From Cryphonectria parasitica EP155 (Eukaryota; Ascomycota; Sordariomycetes; Diaporthales; Cryphonectriaceae): 64,000 bases of DNA. Within the stretch, counting starts at the first letter, position 1, and each line of letters starts with the position of its first letter. Positions 11,609-21,338 of the stretch are shown here, piece after piece. Where the stretch lies: contig NW_024468914.1 in assembly GCF_011745365.1 (NCBI RefSeq), positions 1,572,001 through 1,636,000 on the forward strand, read 5' to 3'. A program made the translations under genes and the position numbers. The notes beneath the pieces were generated by a model. It made no database searches. It was not told the origin of the DNA and saw only the letters and a list, made by a program, of their open reading frames with translations.

Positions 11609-13867
11609 ATAAATAGTTACCAGATGCTTACATCAATGCTTTTCTTTTCCAAGCAGCTTCCTGGCTTGTATATGGTCGAGAACCATTGTCGATAAGCATA
11701 TTGAAGAACACGTAGCGGCAGAGAATACATCGTGTTTCACTACAGTCTCTATGCTATACGCTATATGCAAGTCGCCTTTACATCGTGATAGGACTGATAC
11801 TCTATAATAGACATCCACGTCTCAACATCAGTCACAAAATTGTTAGGAGATCCGTGCTCTGATAGGACTCAAGAGTGAAGAATTGCCCCGAGTTCTCAAA
11901 ATGATGCAGCTCTCCTAGTTGTACTCCTGCTTTGTCAATTGTAGAAAAATTCATGGCCGCGTATCTCATCCTGTGGCGCAGATTCTGTGAGTTGTTCTAA
12001 TAGATTGATCGTCAATACAGGCTGCTCTTCGCTCTGCCCCATGTTCTATTTAATGGTTACTCTTCAGAACATGATCGCACTTCCCGAGCAAAACCGAAGA
12101 GCATGGAACTCAAGGCCTGGTACATATCCTAATCCGTCCGGGTCTGTGGCGGCCAAGGCCGTAGTCGAACCAGGAGAGGAAGTGTGTCCGGTGGGAGGCA
12201 ATTCAAGATTGGGTAATGGAGAGACACCTGCCTCTGAATCCGGTTTTATTGAAGCGTAGTGGTGAAGAAGAAAAGATTCTGATGATCTAAGACATTAACG
12301 AACGAAGATCTGAGAGTGCTTGGGCATGTTTCTTCTTATTTTAGCGCCTAGTAATTCCGTCTTTTCGAAATCCAGGACGTAAAATTGGAGAGTATTAAAG
12401 AATACAACTAAATGTAAATCGGCCATTCATGTTTCGTTAGCGTCTGTATTGACTGTCAAGAGATGACTTCTCTCGGTAAACTATATTGTCTGAAGACATT
12501 TGTTGCTGGAGATACCCAAAACCTTTGCTTCATCTCACGCGACAGCACTGCATTATCGTGTGAAAAAGTGAACTATCGTCAGCCTTAACTCTTAAAGTGG
12601 CTTAAATATAAGCTACTGCTATACTCATTCATCTCATTCATCTCTACATAGGTTTCTCTCTCACACAGATTAATTTATTCCCAATGCTGTTTATGCCACT
12701 TTTATACGCTCGGCACTGCTCGTTTCGCCTTATATCCAAAGTGGTGGTAGGCTAAGCATGGACTCATATCAACCGCTACGATTGTTCCGGCTTCGAATCG
12801 GCGGCAGTGTTCATTAGACCACACTGGTCGTGTTGGTTTCCAGGTAGATACAACTGGTACTGAAATTTGGGTAGCAAAGGAGTCTACAGGAGTGTGTGGA
12901 GTTAGATGGGGGTTTTCTGACTAGGATAAGCAATATCACAGATCATACCATAATACACCGGAAGAAAATGGACTATGAATATGATTAGGCAGACCGGGTG
13001 GCACGCTCCGGAGTACTTGTACAATGCCTGCAGCAGTGACGTGACGATGCTCGAAGCAGAGTTCCCAATCTTGCGAGCCGAGCAGGTCGTCTCGGCCCCA
13101 ACATTCATATGATCGGCATACAGACAACATAAGCATTACCCGGGTACAAGATAGCCTTCAGCCGTCCACGTGCTGTGCCATGGTCCCACCTAGGTGATTG
13201 GAGTCTAGTGCATGAAAAAGTACCGTGTGTCGATCATTACTTCTCTAGGTAGGTAGTGATGCATTACACAAATAATTGAGGCTGTTGAGTATCTAATAAT
13301 GTGTACGTAGCCACTGAGAACCAAAAGTCATTCGACCTGGATACACAGCAGTGCCACTGATATGCATATACGAGATTCATATATTGTCGTTGAACACAAG
13401 ATACTTAGAATCTATTCAAGGTAACTGGTGATATAATTGACTGCAGATCTTAGCCAGGTCTGGAGTTTTCATCTCCTCACACAATTCCCACCTATGCTCC
13501 CGATTGACATAGTATCTAAACCGCTGATCAGGTCCTGAATCACCATTGATAGCCCCCAAAAGCTCAGTCTCTCGCTGTGATTTATGGCCCCAAGTGAGTT
13601 TACAACAATTTTTAAATGCGCCACGTGTGCTAGCATGAGGAGCGGAGTTTGGAGTGCCGAGAGTGGCAAAGGGATGCTATTGCTAAAGAAAGCGACTCAG
13701 CCTGACCCGGATTGAGCTCAACGAGCACTATAAACAACCCTGCCATCGTGCCATCCCATCTGCTAGACGCAGGAAATGTCACCTGTATTGTCAATTGAGT
13801 GATGTAATAAGTCCCAAATTGATAATTAGCCCCCAATTTCATTGAAATTAATACAAAGTAGTATTGA
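11609..13867. other. Intergenic, no supported gene
   Basis: Short frames only (for example 11987-12259 plus), with no domain or splice-linked continuation. Moderately AT-rich and otherwise unremarkable. Confidence 0.45.
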
Positions 13868-14160
13868 TCATTCAACCGCCTCATCGATTGCCTGGTGCTG
13901 CACCAGGAAGGCCCCCACCACCTTGAGAACCCGTTTTCTAAGCCCGCCATCATCGAGATGACACATGTGGCTTCCATTTTGAAATGTGATCCAGCGTACG
14001 CGTGGGATGAGCTCAAAGAAAGGCTCCTGCGAAATGTCGCGCGATGTGTCGAACTCCCCATTGTAGACCAGAGTGGGGGCGGCAATCTGCGGCAAGCGCG
14101 GTATGCCCGTCCAGCCGTGCAGCGAGCCGTTCAAGTCCAACACGGAGGGGCCGTACCTGT
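13868..14160 (-). pseudogene. C-terminal fragment of alpha/beta hydrolase (proline-iminopeptidase-like)
   Basis: About 95 residues on the minus strand, from a possible acceptor at about 14160 (polypyrimidine tract then CTACAG) to the stop at 13868. Contents: YGPSVLDLNGSLHGWTGIPR, then PQIAAPTLVYNGEFD with the catalytic-acid position, then WITFQNGSHMCHLDD with the catalytic His. This is the last third of the alpha/beta-hydrolase fold as seen in fungal prolyl aminopeptidase/L-amino-acid amidase proteins. The N-terminal two thirds with the nucleophile Ser are missing. The pogo element starts only about 160 bp upstream (14319), and no matching N-terminal exon appears beyond its far end (after 16524). 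The gene is therefore a truncated remnant, not a simple insertion mutant. Confidence 0.6.
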
Positions 14161-14318
14161 AGAATGAAGTCTGAATTCAGTATGTGTATGAGATGAGGAA
14201 TTGGATCAGAAGGAAGAATGAACAGAACATGTGTCTTCGAAGGGTACGAAGCTATGTGGAAAGATGTCCGCGTGTAAATATTGGAGTCAAACACTCTGCA
14301 CCTCAGGGAAGATATGTA

Positions 14319-14362
14319 CTGTCTGACCCCCCCTTGCCAGACACCCGTACCCGCCGGACAGC
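14319..14362 (+). repeat. Left terminal inverted repeat of pogo element 1
   Basis: Pairs with 16479-16522 on the opposite strand over about 44 bp, with one mismatch within the GCCRGACACCC segment. Confidence 0.88.
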
Positions 14363-14613
14363 TAATTTCCGACAGCGCCATACAAATACCAACATCCTCA
14401 CTTACATATTATTTCCTCAATATTGAAGCTATTCAGAAACTGTTTTGATAGATAGATAGCCCTTTAATTGACGAATCTATTGATATACTTATATCTATGC
14501 CTGGACGCCTTATGACGCAATTCTGGCAATGCCGGAAGCTAATATCTGTTCCTTCCTGTCTTCATATCCATGATCCTTTTCCTTCAACAATCTTCTACCT
14601 CAAGCAAGCCACA

Positions 14614-16370
14614 ATGCCTTCCCACGCCTGGAATGAGGAGAATATGGCTGATGCCCTCTTCGATATTATAGATAACCATTTATCTTTACGAAAATCAGCC
14701 AAGAAACACGGAATCGCCCCCCAAACGCTGTCAGATCGGCTGCATGCAGGGTCCTCAGTTCAAGAAGCAAAGCAACCTCAACAACGCCTTTCTACTACTG
14801 AGGAAAAGAAGATATCGAGATGAATCATCAAGCAGGAGAGCCTAGGATATGCTCCATCAGCTTCTGCTGTGCGTGGTGTTGTAGGAGCCCTCCTCAAGCA
14901 GAAGGGAGATCTCAATGCCCTTGGCCGCAAATGGATAGAGGGCTTCAAGAAGAGAAATCCTCAAATTCGCCATAAAATAGGCACTCGCCAGGAAGCCACC
15001 AGATACGATGCCTTCACCCCGAAAGCTGTTAACTAGTATTTCGACATTCGCGAGAAGGAATATGGGTGGATCGAGCCACAGCTTACAGTGAATGTGGATG
15101 AGGGTGGCATTATGACTGGATATGGTAAATTTCTATGGAATCCTCATCTCAGAGCTCCTGAACTGATACTTTTGATAGGCCTGAACTCGCTGGTCCTTGG
15201 ATCCTCTGAAAAAAAGAAGGCATTCCTCAAAAGCAGCCAGGACAGAAGCTGGGTTACTCTCATTGAAAGCTGTACAGCCACAGGCCAGCTTCTCGACCTA
15301 GGCATCATCTTCAAGGGCAAAGATCTTCAAAAACAGTGGTTTTCTGAAGACATGGAGCAGTCTGTGCCAACCTGGCGCGTGATTACCAGTCAAAACGGCT
15401 GGACAAGCAATGAAATCGCAGTAGCGTGGCTTGAGGATGTTTTCCTTCTTCAGATGAATAATCTCCGTGAGAATGATATATCTCGGGCTATCCTCCTCAT
15501 CCTAGATGGCCATAATAGCCATACATCAGTAAGTTAAGATCTTTTGAAGCTCAAGGTGGTATTTCTCGAGGATAATGTGCTGATATAAAACAGCTGGAGT
15601 TCATAGCTTCTTGCTACTTGAATAACATTTTCCTTTGCTTTCTCCCCGCACACACCTCCCACAGCCTCCAGCCACTAGATAACGGCATATTTGCTGTACT
15701 GAAAGCAGCCTATCGGAAAGAACTTCAAAAGTTGCAAGATCTCACAGACTCAGCCCCTGTTAACAAGATCAACTTTCTACGGTGTCTCATCACAGCCAGG
15801 GCAGCAATCACTCCTAAAGTAGTAAAAGGAGGATGGAGATATAGTGGCAACTATCCAATTAATCGCCATAAAGCCCTATCTCATGAGGAAATCCAGGAGG
15901 ATAAGCAAAAACGAGGAGCAGATGAGTTGGAGGAGGACGAGGAGAATGAGCCCATTTCCCATGAGTTTATTACTGCTATAGGCCGAGACCGAAGCTACAA
16001 CGAACGCAGCAAGTTGAGGAGGATCGCAAATCACCTTGAAGACCTCCAAGCTGAGGTTATCTTGCTCCGACAGCGAAATGCCTCCCTTAAGGCTCAGAAC
16101 GAGGCCATTTCGAAGACCCGAAAGCGCAAGAAGATCCCCAATCCTAACAAACGCTTTATGACTATTTCAGAGGCACTTTCGGCTGGAGAAGAGGCCAACA
16201 CAGCCCAGGAAGAGGATGGTTTGCCTGCTGAGGATATTGTGGAGGTTCAAGACGAGGTTGACGAGGAGGACTCTGAGGACGATAATGCAGACATTCCACG
16301 TAAGGATTCACCACCAATTCGTCGATCTTCTGGGCGGACTAGCCGTATGCCAACTAGATATTTGGAATGA
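14614..16370 (+). pseudogene. Fot1/pogo transposase, two nonsense codons
   Basis: Start chosen at 14614 (MPSHAWNEENMADALFDII), where a Psq-type HTH begins (SLRKSAKKHGIAPQTLSDRL). The same frame continues through a TGA at 14821 and a TAG at 15034. It passes the first catalytic Asp (VNVDEGGI, about 15094) and reaches the second (LLILDGHNSH, about 15505). An intron at 15529-15593 (GTAAGT...AAACAG, 65 nt) then joins to exon 15594-16370 with SHSLQPLDNGIF, the third Asp. The C-terminal 150 residues are a charged coiled-coil tail ending RTSRMPTRYLE. Both stops look like TGG changed to TGA or TAG, since the context reads SR-stop-IIKQESLG and VN-stop-YFDIREKE. Apart from these the frame is intact, so the copy is probably young but not autonomous. 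Confidence 0.88.
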
Positions 16371-16478
16371 GGAAATTTAGATCATTTCGATGATATATTT
16401 ATTATTATTATACGATTTGAAGTGAATTATTTCTATATACTTGAAAAGGTGGCAATTGTGTGGGCCATTTCGCATTTT

Positions 16479-16522
16479 AGTGTCCGGCGGGTACGGGTGT
16501 CCGGCAAGGGGGGGTCAGACAG
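16479..16522 (-). repeat. Right terminal inverted repeat of pogo element 1
   Basis: Reverse complement of the left repeat; ends in GTCAGACAG next to TA. Confidence 0.88.
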
Positions 16523-16524
16523 TA

Positions 16525-17405
16525 AAGCAAGCCATGCACGATCGCAGCTCCAGTGAATGGTGTCAAGCATTGGGTTTCTCTTTTGTGGATTCTTCTGGAG
16601 CAGTGTGAGGGGTTTCCCTCTTTCTTTGGGGGCCGCTGGGGAAAGGGGGGGGGGGTAGATGGGAAGACCGAAGCGGAATAATCTGCTAATATTGTTTTCA
16701 GAATCTGCATAATGTGCAAGCTTTAAACAATAATAGAGTGAATTTTCCATAGTAACTTGTCTCTCTATGAGATCTTGCAAACTACAAGTCCAGCTCCTTT
16801 GTTAATAGGTTCGAGCACATCTGGATGAAAGAGCTCGAACTCCCTCTTAATCAAGCTGCAAGCAATCTAGCATTCATACAATGCTTTTGCTTAAGCTGCA
16901 GCAGCACTAGCATTCCGTAAGTAGACGAACAGCTTTATGATCTGGATCTTGTTTCAAGAGCAGAGTTGAGTCTGGTTGGGAGAGCTATAGCGGACCCTAC
17001 ACATGCTCTCCGGAAAGCTGGGCAATCGAGCGATATTCTGTTAGCAGTACCTCCATAATAGAATCATGTAAACTAATCAAAAGCAAGGACGATTGAAGAG
17101 TCTAGGCTATTGGGAAGCAGTAAATAAGACATGAAGCGGAACTTGGCAGTATAACAGAACTCCAGCACGCGTGAAGTAGCGGAGATCTGTGATAAGAAAT
17201 TGGGAGAAAACAGCCCAGTAGCATGTTTACAAAAAGATCTTTGACAGGGAGGTTATATCTGCCTACGGTACTACTATGTACAAGCACGTAGGTACTCTTT
17301 CTTCGTCTCTGGCATTTGAAGCCCGGACTCCACTCAAACGACAAGCTGAGATTATTGATGCGTTATATCGGGTGCTTAATTCATAGACATATTTGTTCTA
17401 ACAAG
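16525..17405. other. Intergenic with unresolved decayed coding traces
   Basis: Plus-strand stretches such as LYDLDLVSRAELSLVGRAIA (about 16935) and REVISAYGTTMYKHVGTLSS (about 17250) look like decayed exons but are split by stops. They may come from a fungal transcription-factor-like or other gene; I cannot assign them. A G-rich run lies at 16640-16655. Confidence 0.3.
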
Positions 17406-17726
17406 TTACAATAAGGCTGTTATACATGTTTGTAAGTTCAGGACAGTCTCTATAGTTAATGTAATCTTCATAGTGTAATCGAGATTATCTATTAATGCTA
17501 TCTGCTGTACCATCCCAAGCTTATTTAGCGTACCAGATTGGATATGACTTCCTTCTGTATCCAGTGCCTGTTCTATAGTTCTAATAGCTTCATTTAAATC
17601 TGCCAATCGGCTGATATTTGAGTGATTCTCTGCTAGTGTTCGTGCATTATCATGTAAGCGATGTATTTGGTCAAGCTCATCAAATGTTGAGTCTTGGCTG
17701 ACTCTGTAAGAGAAATAATACGTCAA
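17406..17726 (-). pseudogene. TPR-like gene scrap
   Basis: A 106-codon minus-strand frame containing SNISRLADLNEAIRTIEQAL. This resembles one helix-turn-helix unit of the tetratricopeptide repeats found in fungal TPR-CHAT and NLR proteins. No further repeats are intact, and the sequence is AT-rich and decayed. It lies directly beside pogo element 2. Confidence 0.3.
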
Positions 17727-17894
17727 TAGTGTAACTTATTCCTCTCGAACACGCCAATATTAGACACCCCCTCTTATCTCTTGATGAAGTGAAATCGAGA
17801 AAAGGGCAATAATTCACTACGGAAGGCTTAGAGGTATAACTCACGGAACTCCTAGTCGTGAAGGCCCAATGTCTTCCACATTGAGCTTGTACTA

Positions 17895-19751
17895 AGTCGA
17901 AGGGGGGGGTTTTGGGCTGGGGTAGTTTTGGGCCACCCTGGCCACCCTCGTCAAATACACACACCCATATATATATATACTGTTTATCTATTCTATTCAC
18001 CCACCACGATGCAATCCTCCTCATCAGTAGGTAATTCGACATCGCTCTCTTCATTCAGACTATCCTCGTGGCGATTGACTGCGTTTTGAGCTCTCTGTAT
18101 ATCCTCAATCCCTGCAAACTTCGAATTCGGGTCCATATCAACCTTTCTTCTTTTACTAGGCCTCAGAGCCTCAATCTGCCTTTTCAACGCTTTATTTTCC
18201 TCCAATGCCTTGGCCAACTCGAGGTTCCTCTTCCCATAAGCCTTTTTTATCTTCTTGAATAGCATACGGCAGCCTGGTTCTGTTCGAAGTTGTTGCTGAT
18301 TCTCTAGCAGCTGATAGTACAGCTGTTTAGCCTTTCGAGGAGTTGAAAAGAGGACTAGCTGGCTTGAGAAGGCTTTTGGGAGAAGACAAGGTGCTGTTGA
18401 TTGTGCTGAGCCTGAATTGGACTGGGTCTGACAGCTTGGTTGACTGTTCTCGAGGAGAAGAGGGCTCAGGAGGGCTTTTGAGGGTCTGAGAGGCTACAGA
18501 CCAGTTGCTTTCCATCCAGATCTGATATTCTGGCTTGAAAAGCCTTCCAGTCGAGCCAGACGATAGTTCCTGAGGAATAACCGCTTGCCTGCAATAGTTG
18601 AGTCCCCTCATTAGCCTATATTGCTAACTTTCTTTCTATATGCTCGTTTGAGAGATGAAAAGACTTCTAGATCGAGGGGTTGAAGAATGTGAGAGGTATG
18701 AAGAGGCAAGTAAATAAGCAGTATGTTGTTTTGGAAGCAAAGCCACATAAATTCGTCGGTTTTATGGCTGCCATGGCTATCCAGAACCAACAGTTTAGCT
18801 TCTGAGGGGTCTGCTGGCTGGCTATGAGGGATGAAGATCTTTTTCAGCTATTCAAGTGCTATTTTATTGTTTGTCCATCCAGTTTGAGTAGCTGTGAACT
18901 GCTAGCTCTCAAAAGGCTTCAAATCAAGAGGAAACTACTATTATTGTACCGTTTGGCCCTTGAAAATTACCAGAGGGAAGAGGTAGGCACCTGTAGCAGA
19001 GATACACTCGAGAAAAGAGATCCAGGCCTTTGAACCAGGGTCCTTTTTTTGAATTGAACAAGAAGAGGAGCCTCCGAGAACTAATCCATTCGTTCCTTGG
19101 CCCTCCATCAGGCCAGCTTCATCCTAGTTCCATCTATTAGCTGGCTTGATAGCTTGGATGTGAGGAAGGTTGAAAAGACGAAACCAAGGCCGTATTACCT
19201 CTGTTGTAGCCCCATTCGTTCGCTCAGAGGCAATACAGCGAGTCTTCCTGATCTTTATCTCTGGATTTCTCTTCAAAAAAAGCCTGAGTCCATTGCACCC
19301 CGAGGGCCTGAGAGTCTCCCTGGACCTCGAGAATCTGCTGAGCAAAGTATTTGAGTTCGGAATAGCTTGGTGGAACGCCTAGGCTTTCTTGAATCAGGAT
19401 CCATTCAGCCAGTCTTCTTTCCTGATCAATAGAGACCCTTTGCTGGTTTTCGTAGGCTGTTTTATGCGATTCCCCTCCTTCTAGGCGAGCCTGAAGAGTA
19501 CTCCTTGGAATACCCCATTCTCTCGAGGCTTGCCGCTGAGACTTGCCTTTTCTGACAGCCTCAACAGCCTGGGCTAGCTCAAACTCGGAATAGAGCTTCA
19601 TAACAGTCAGATAAAGGTTTGCTAGAAAGATGAAGTTGTTTGGATCAAAATTGGTTGAGTAATAGCTATCAAACTAAAGGGGGTTGAAGAGGCGGTGAGG
19701 GTGGCCAGGGTGGCCCAAAAATACCCCGGCCCAGAACCCCCCCCTTCGACT
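17895..19751 (-). mobile_element. Second pogo-type DNA transposon, degenerate
   Basis: An 1857-bp element with TA duplications (17893-17894 and 19752-19753). Ends begin AGTCGAAGGGGGGGGTT and its reverse complement. The inverted repeats extend about 58 bp (through GGGCCACCCTGGCCACCCTC) with a few differences. Coding strand is minus. It is a different family from element 1, since the ends share no sequence. Confidence 0.85.
17993..19601 (-). pseudogene. Decayed pogo-type transposase
   Basis: Starts at 19601 with MKLYSEFELAQAVEAVRKGK and an HTH (QRQASREWGIPRSTLQARL), followed by RRLAEWILIQESLGVPPSYS, the CENPB-type second helix region. A frameshift near 19300 moves to a frame containing FNLPHIQAIKPANRWN, then a stop where the first catalytic-Asp motif DEAGLMEGQGTN follows (about 19125-19075). 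The middle is heavily broken. The C-terminal tail 18265-17993 is again open (a basic coiled coil, KKIKKAYGKRNLELAKALEE, ending in an acidic stretch). Multiple stops and frameshifts make it non-functional. Confidence 0.8.
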
Positions 19752-19753
19752 TA

Positions 19754-20137
19754 ATGCATTCAGGCCGACATTATGCTAAGAATGCTATATCGTCGCACGC
19801 GGTTTGCGTACGCCGCAGGCGTTACCCCGATCCAACCCTCTGTTCGTTGAATAGCCTGTTCCGCCCTAACCCTAGCCCTAACAAACATTGGCTTTTTTTT
19901 TTGGGGGGGGGGGGGGGGTTTGGCTTTTTTTTAATAAGTAATAACGGCGAGTGAGTGGCTGCGCCACGCAAAACCAACAGCATATTGTGATGCAAGGGCA
20001 ACGTGCGAAACATGAAGTGAGTCACTCGATAATGTTTCGAGCCTGTCCTATGAAATTAACTTTGTGTCATGTAAGGAAGGGAATTTAGATGCGTCTGGAG
20101 GCTCGTCCAAAATAGCCACATCCTCCCCATCGTCTCA
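19754..20137. repeat. Intergenic with homopolymer runs and telomere-like units
   Basis: CCCTAACCCTAGCCCTAAC at about 19863-19881 resembles degenerate telomere repeat. A T-run followed by about 18 G and another T-run spans 19890-19933. No gene seen. Confidence 0.4.
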
Positions 20138-20842
20138 CTAGGTAATATCTGCCGAGAAGTTCATATTAGCAACAGTTTACAAGGAAAAATACAAGGCAAG
20201 ACTACTCAATTCAGTAGGGACAGACTGCAACTTACTCTTGACCACCCAATTATCTACAGACCGCTTGTCGTTCATTCCACTATCCGGACCAAACTCGACC
20301 ATGCAGTGAGCCATTGTGTATGCACCCGGCCAATAATAGTCTTGGGCATGGCAAGTCAGCGAATGCGCCTTACATTTCAGTCGTAGGGGCGAAACTTACA
20401 TGCTTGCGGAGGGTTCTTCAGACACCACGCGTTGTACGTCTTGCCATTGCCACCGATGGGATACTTGTGGTATTCATCCTGGTCAAAGATGTTCACAGCG
20501 CAGACGATGTTGTCCCATATATGGCTGTGTGGGAAAGTGTTGCCCGACTCGGAGAAGTTGACAGGGCCAGGGCTGTCTCACCAGTGGAAGTTGCCGTTCC
20601 CGCCATCGATGATGGCGAAGGTGTAGTTGCGCTTGAACACCCATGATTTCGTAGTGGGGGCCTGTAGTGGTCGTCACCAGTCAGTAAAGACCATCCTCTA
20701 GAAGCCTCGCTAAGAACGGCTCCTTGTCTCGCGGCAGACGAAGAAGCAACTTACGGTGTATACAGGGTGCTTGGGGGTGGTACGGGCATCCTGACGCCGT
20801 AGTCTGTGTACCGCTGCGTTGCACAACCTGAAGTTTTACCAT
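20138..20842 (-). pseudogene. Unrecognised multi-exon gene with an internal stop
   Basis: Minus strand. Exons 20661-20400, 20340-20236 and 20148-20138 join in phase through two canonical introns (59 and 87 nt; GTAAGT donors, CTGAC and GCTAATA branch sites) and end at TAG. An upstream intron (20754-20662, GTAAGT...CTACAG) leads to a first exon with ATG at 20842, but its phase does not match, so the start is uncertain. Coding character is clear: SWVFKRNYTFAIIDGGNGNF, HIWDNIVCAVNIFDQDEYH, WPGAYTMAHCMVEFGPDSG. A TGA at 20580-20578 interrupts the frame after FHW. It lies inside a possible 57-nt GTGAGA...CACACAG intron (20581-20525) that would preserve frame. I do not recognise the family. Loss of the first-exon phase plus the stop favour a pseudogene. 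Confidence 0.45.
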
Positions 20843-20891
20843 CTTCGGTCCAAACTGATGCGTGAAACGGTGAGAGTCGGTGAAAGCACTC

Positions 20892-20899
20892 TATATATA
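20892..20899 (-). promoter_or_regulatory. TATATATA box upstream of the 20.1-20.8 kb gene
   Basis: A palindromic TATATATA, 50 nt upstream of the ATG at 20842 on the minus strand. Confidence 0.35.
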
Positions 20900-20980
20900 C
20901 TCTTTGAGTCACATTTCTAAGGCATATGCGGTACATATGCCTGGTATATGGTCAGCCAACTCTTTTCTACCGCCCCCCCC

Positions 20981-21052
20981 TCCCCCCCCGCCCCCGGCCA
21001 TCTACAACCTGTGGCTTGGCGCGGAGCGGGGGGGGGGGGGGAGGGGGTGGCG
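20981..21052. repeat. Opposed C-run and G-run
   Basis: A C-rich run (CCCCCCCCTCCCCCCCCGCC, about 20972-20997) is followed within 25 bp by a G-rich run (about 21026-21050). The pair could fold into a hairpin or G-quadruplex. It lies between the convergent/tandem 3' and 5' regions of two genes. Confidence 0.4.
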
Positions 21053-21338
21053 GGCAGGGTAAGAGACATCTCTGCGGCCATATGGCTGCATTTAGTCGGG
21101 GACCACTTTGGTGATGCTGCTGACGCTTGCCTCTCGTTTCCTTGTTCTTTTCGTCGCTTGTTTTCCTAGGTTAGGGTGATGCTTCGTTTTCGTTTTCGTG
21201 ACCCCGTCTCTCTGTCGCGTCTGACGTCGACCGCGACCGCTGTAATGCCCCATTATGCCCTCACATGCTCTACTATCCGAGCCCAATAAGATACGAACAC
21301 CAATCATCCAAAGTCCTTTTCAGATCCTGTGTACGCCC

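Larger units (their letters stand above)
14319..16522 (+). mobile_element. Tc1/mariner-superfamily pogo/Fot1-type DNA transposon, complete ends
   Basis: A 2204-bp element flanked by TA target duplications (14317-14318 and 16523-16524). The left end begins CTGTCTGACCCCCCCTTGCC. The right end is its reverse complement, matching for about 44 bp with one A/G difference. It carries one plus-strand transposase gene with one intron. TA duplication, long C-rich inverted repeats and a CENPB/Psq-type transposase are the Fot1/pogo hallmarks. Confidence 0.9.

Noticed and set aside
12775..12850. TTCGAATC, tRNA T-loop-like
   Set aside because: The flanking bases do not form a T stem, and no anticodon or acceptor stem was found.
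19940..19970. TAACGGCGAGTGA, resembling the start of LSU rRNA
   Set aside because: Only 13 bases match; the next bases do not follow rRNA.
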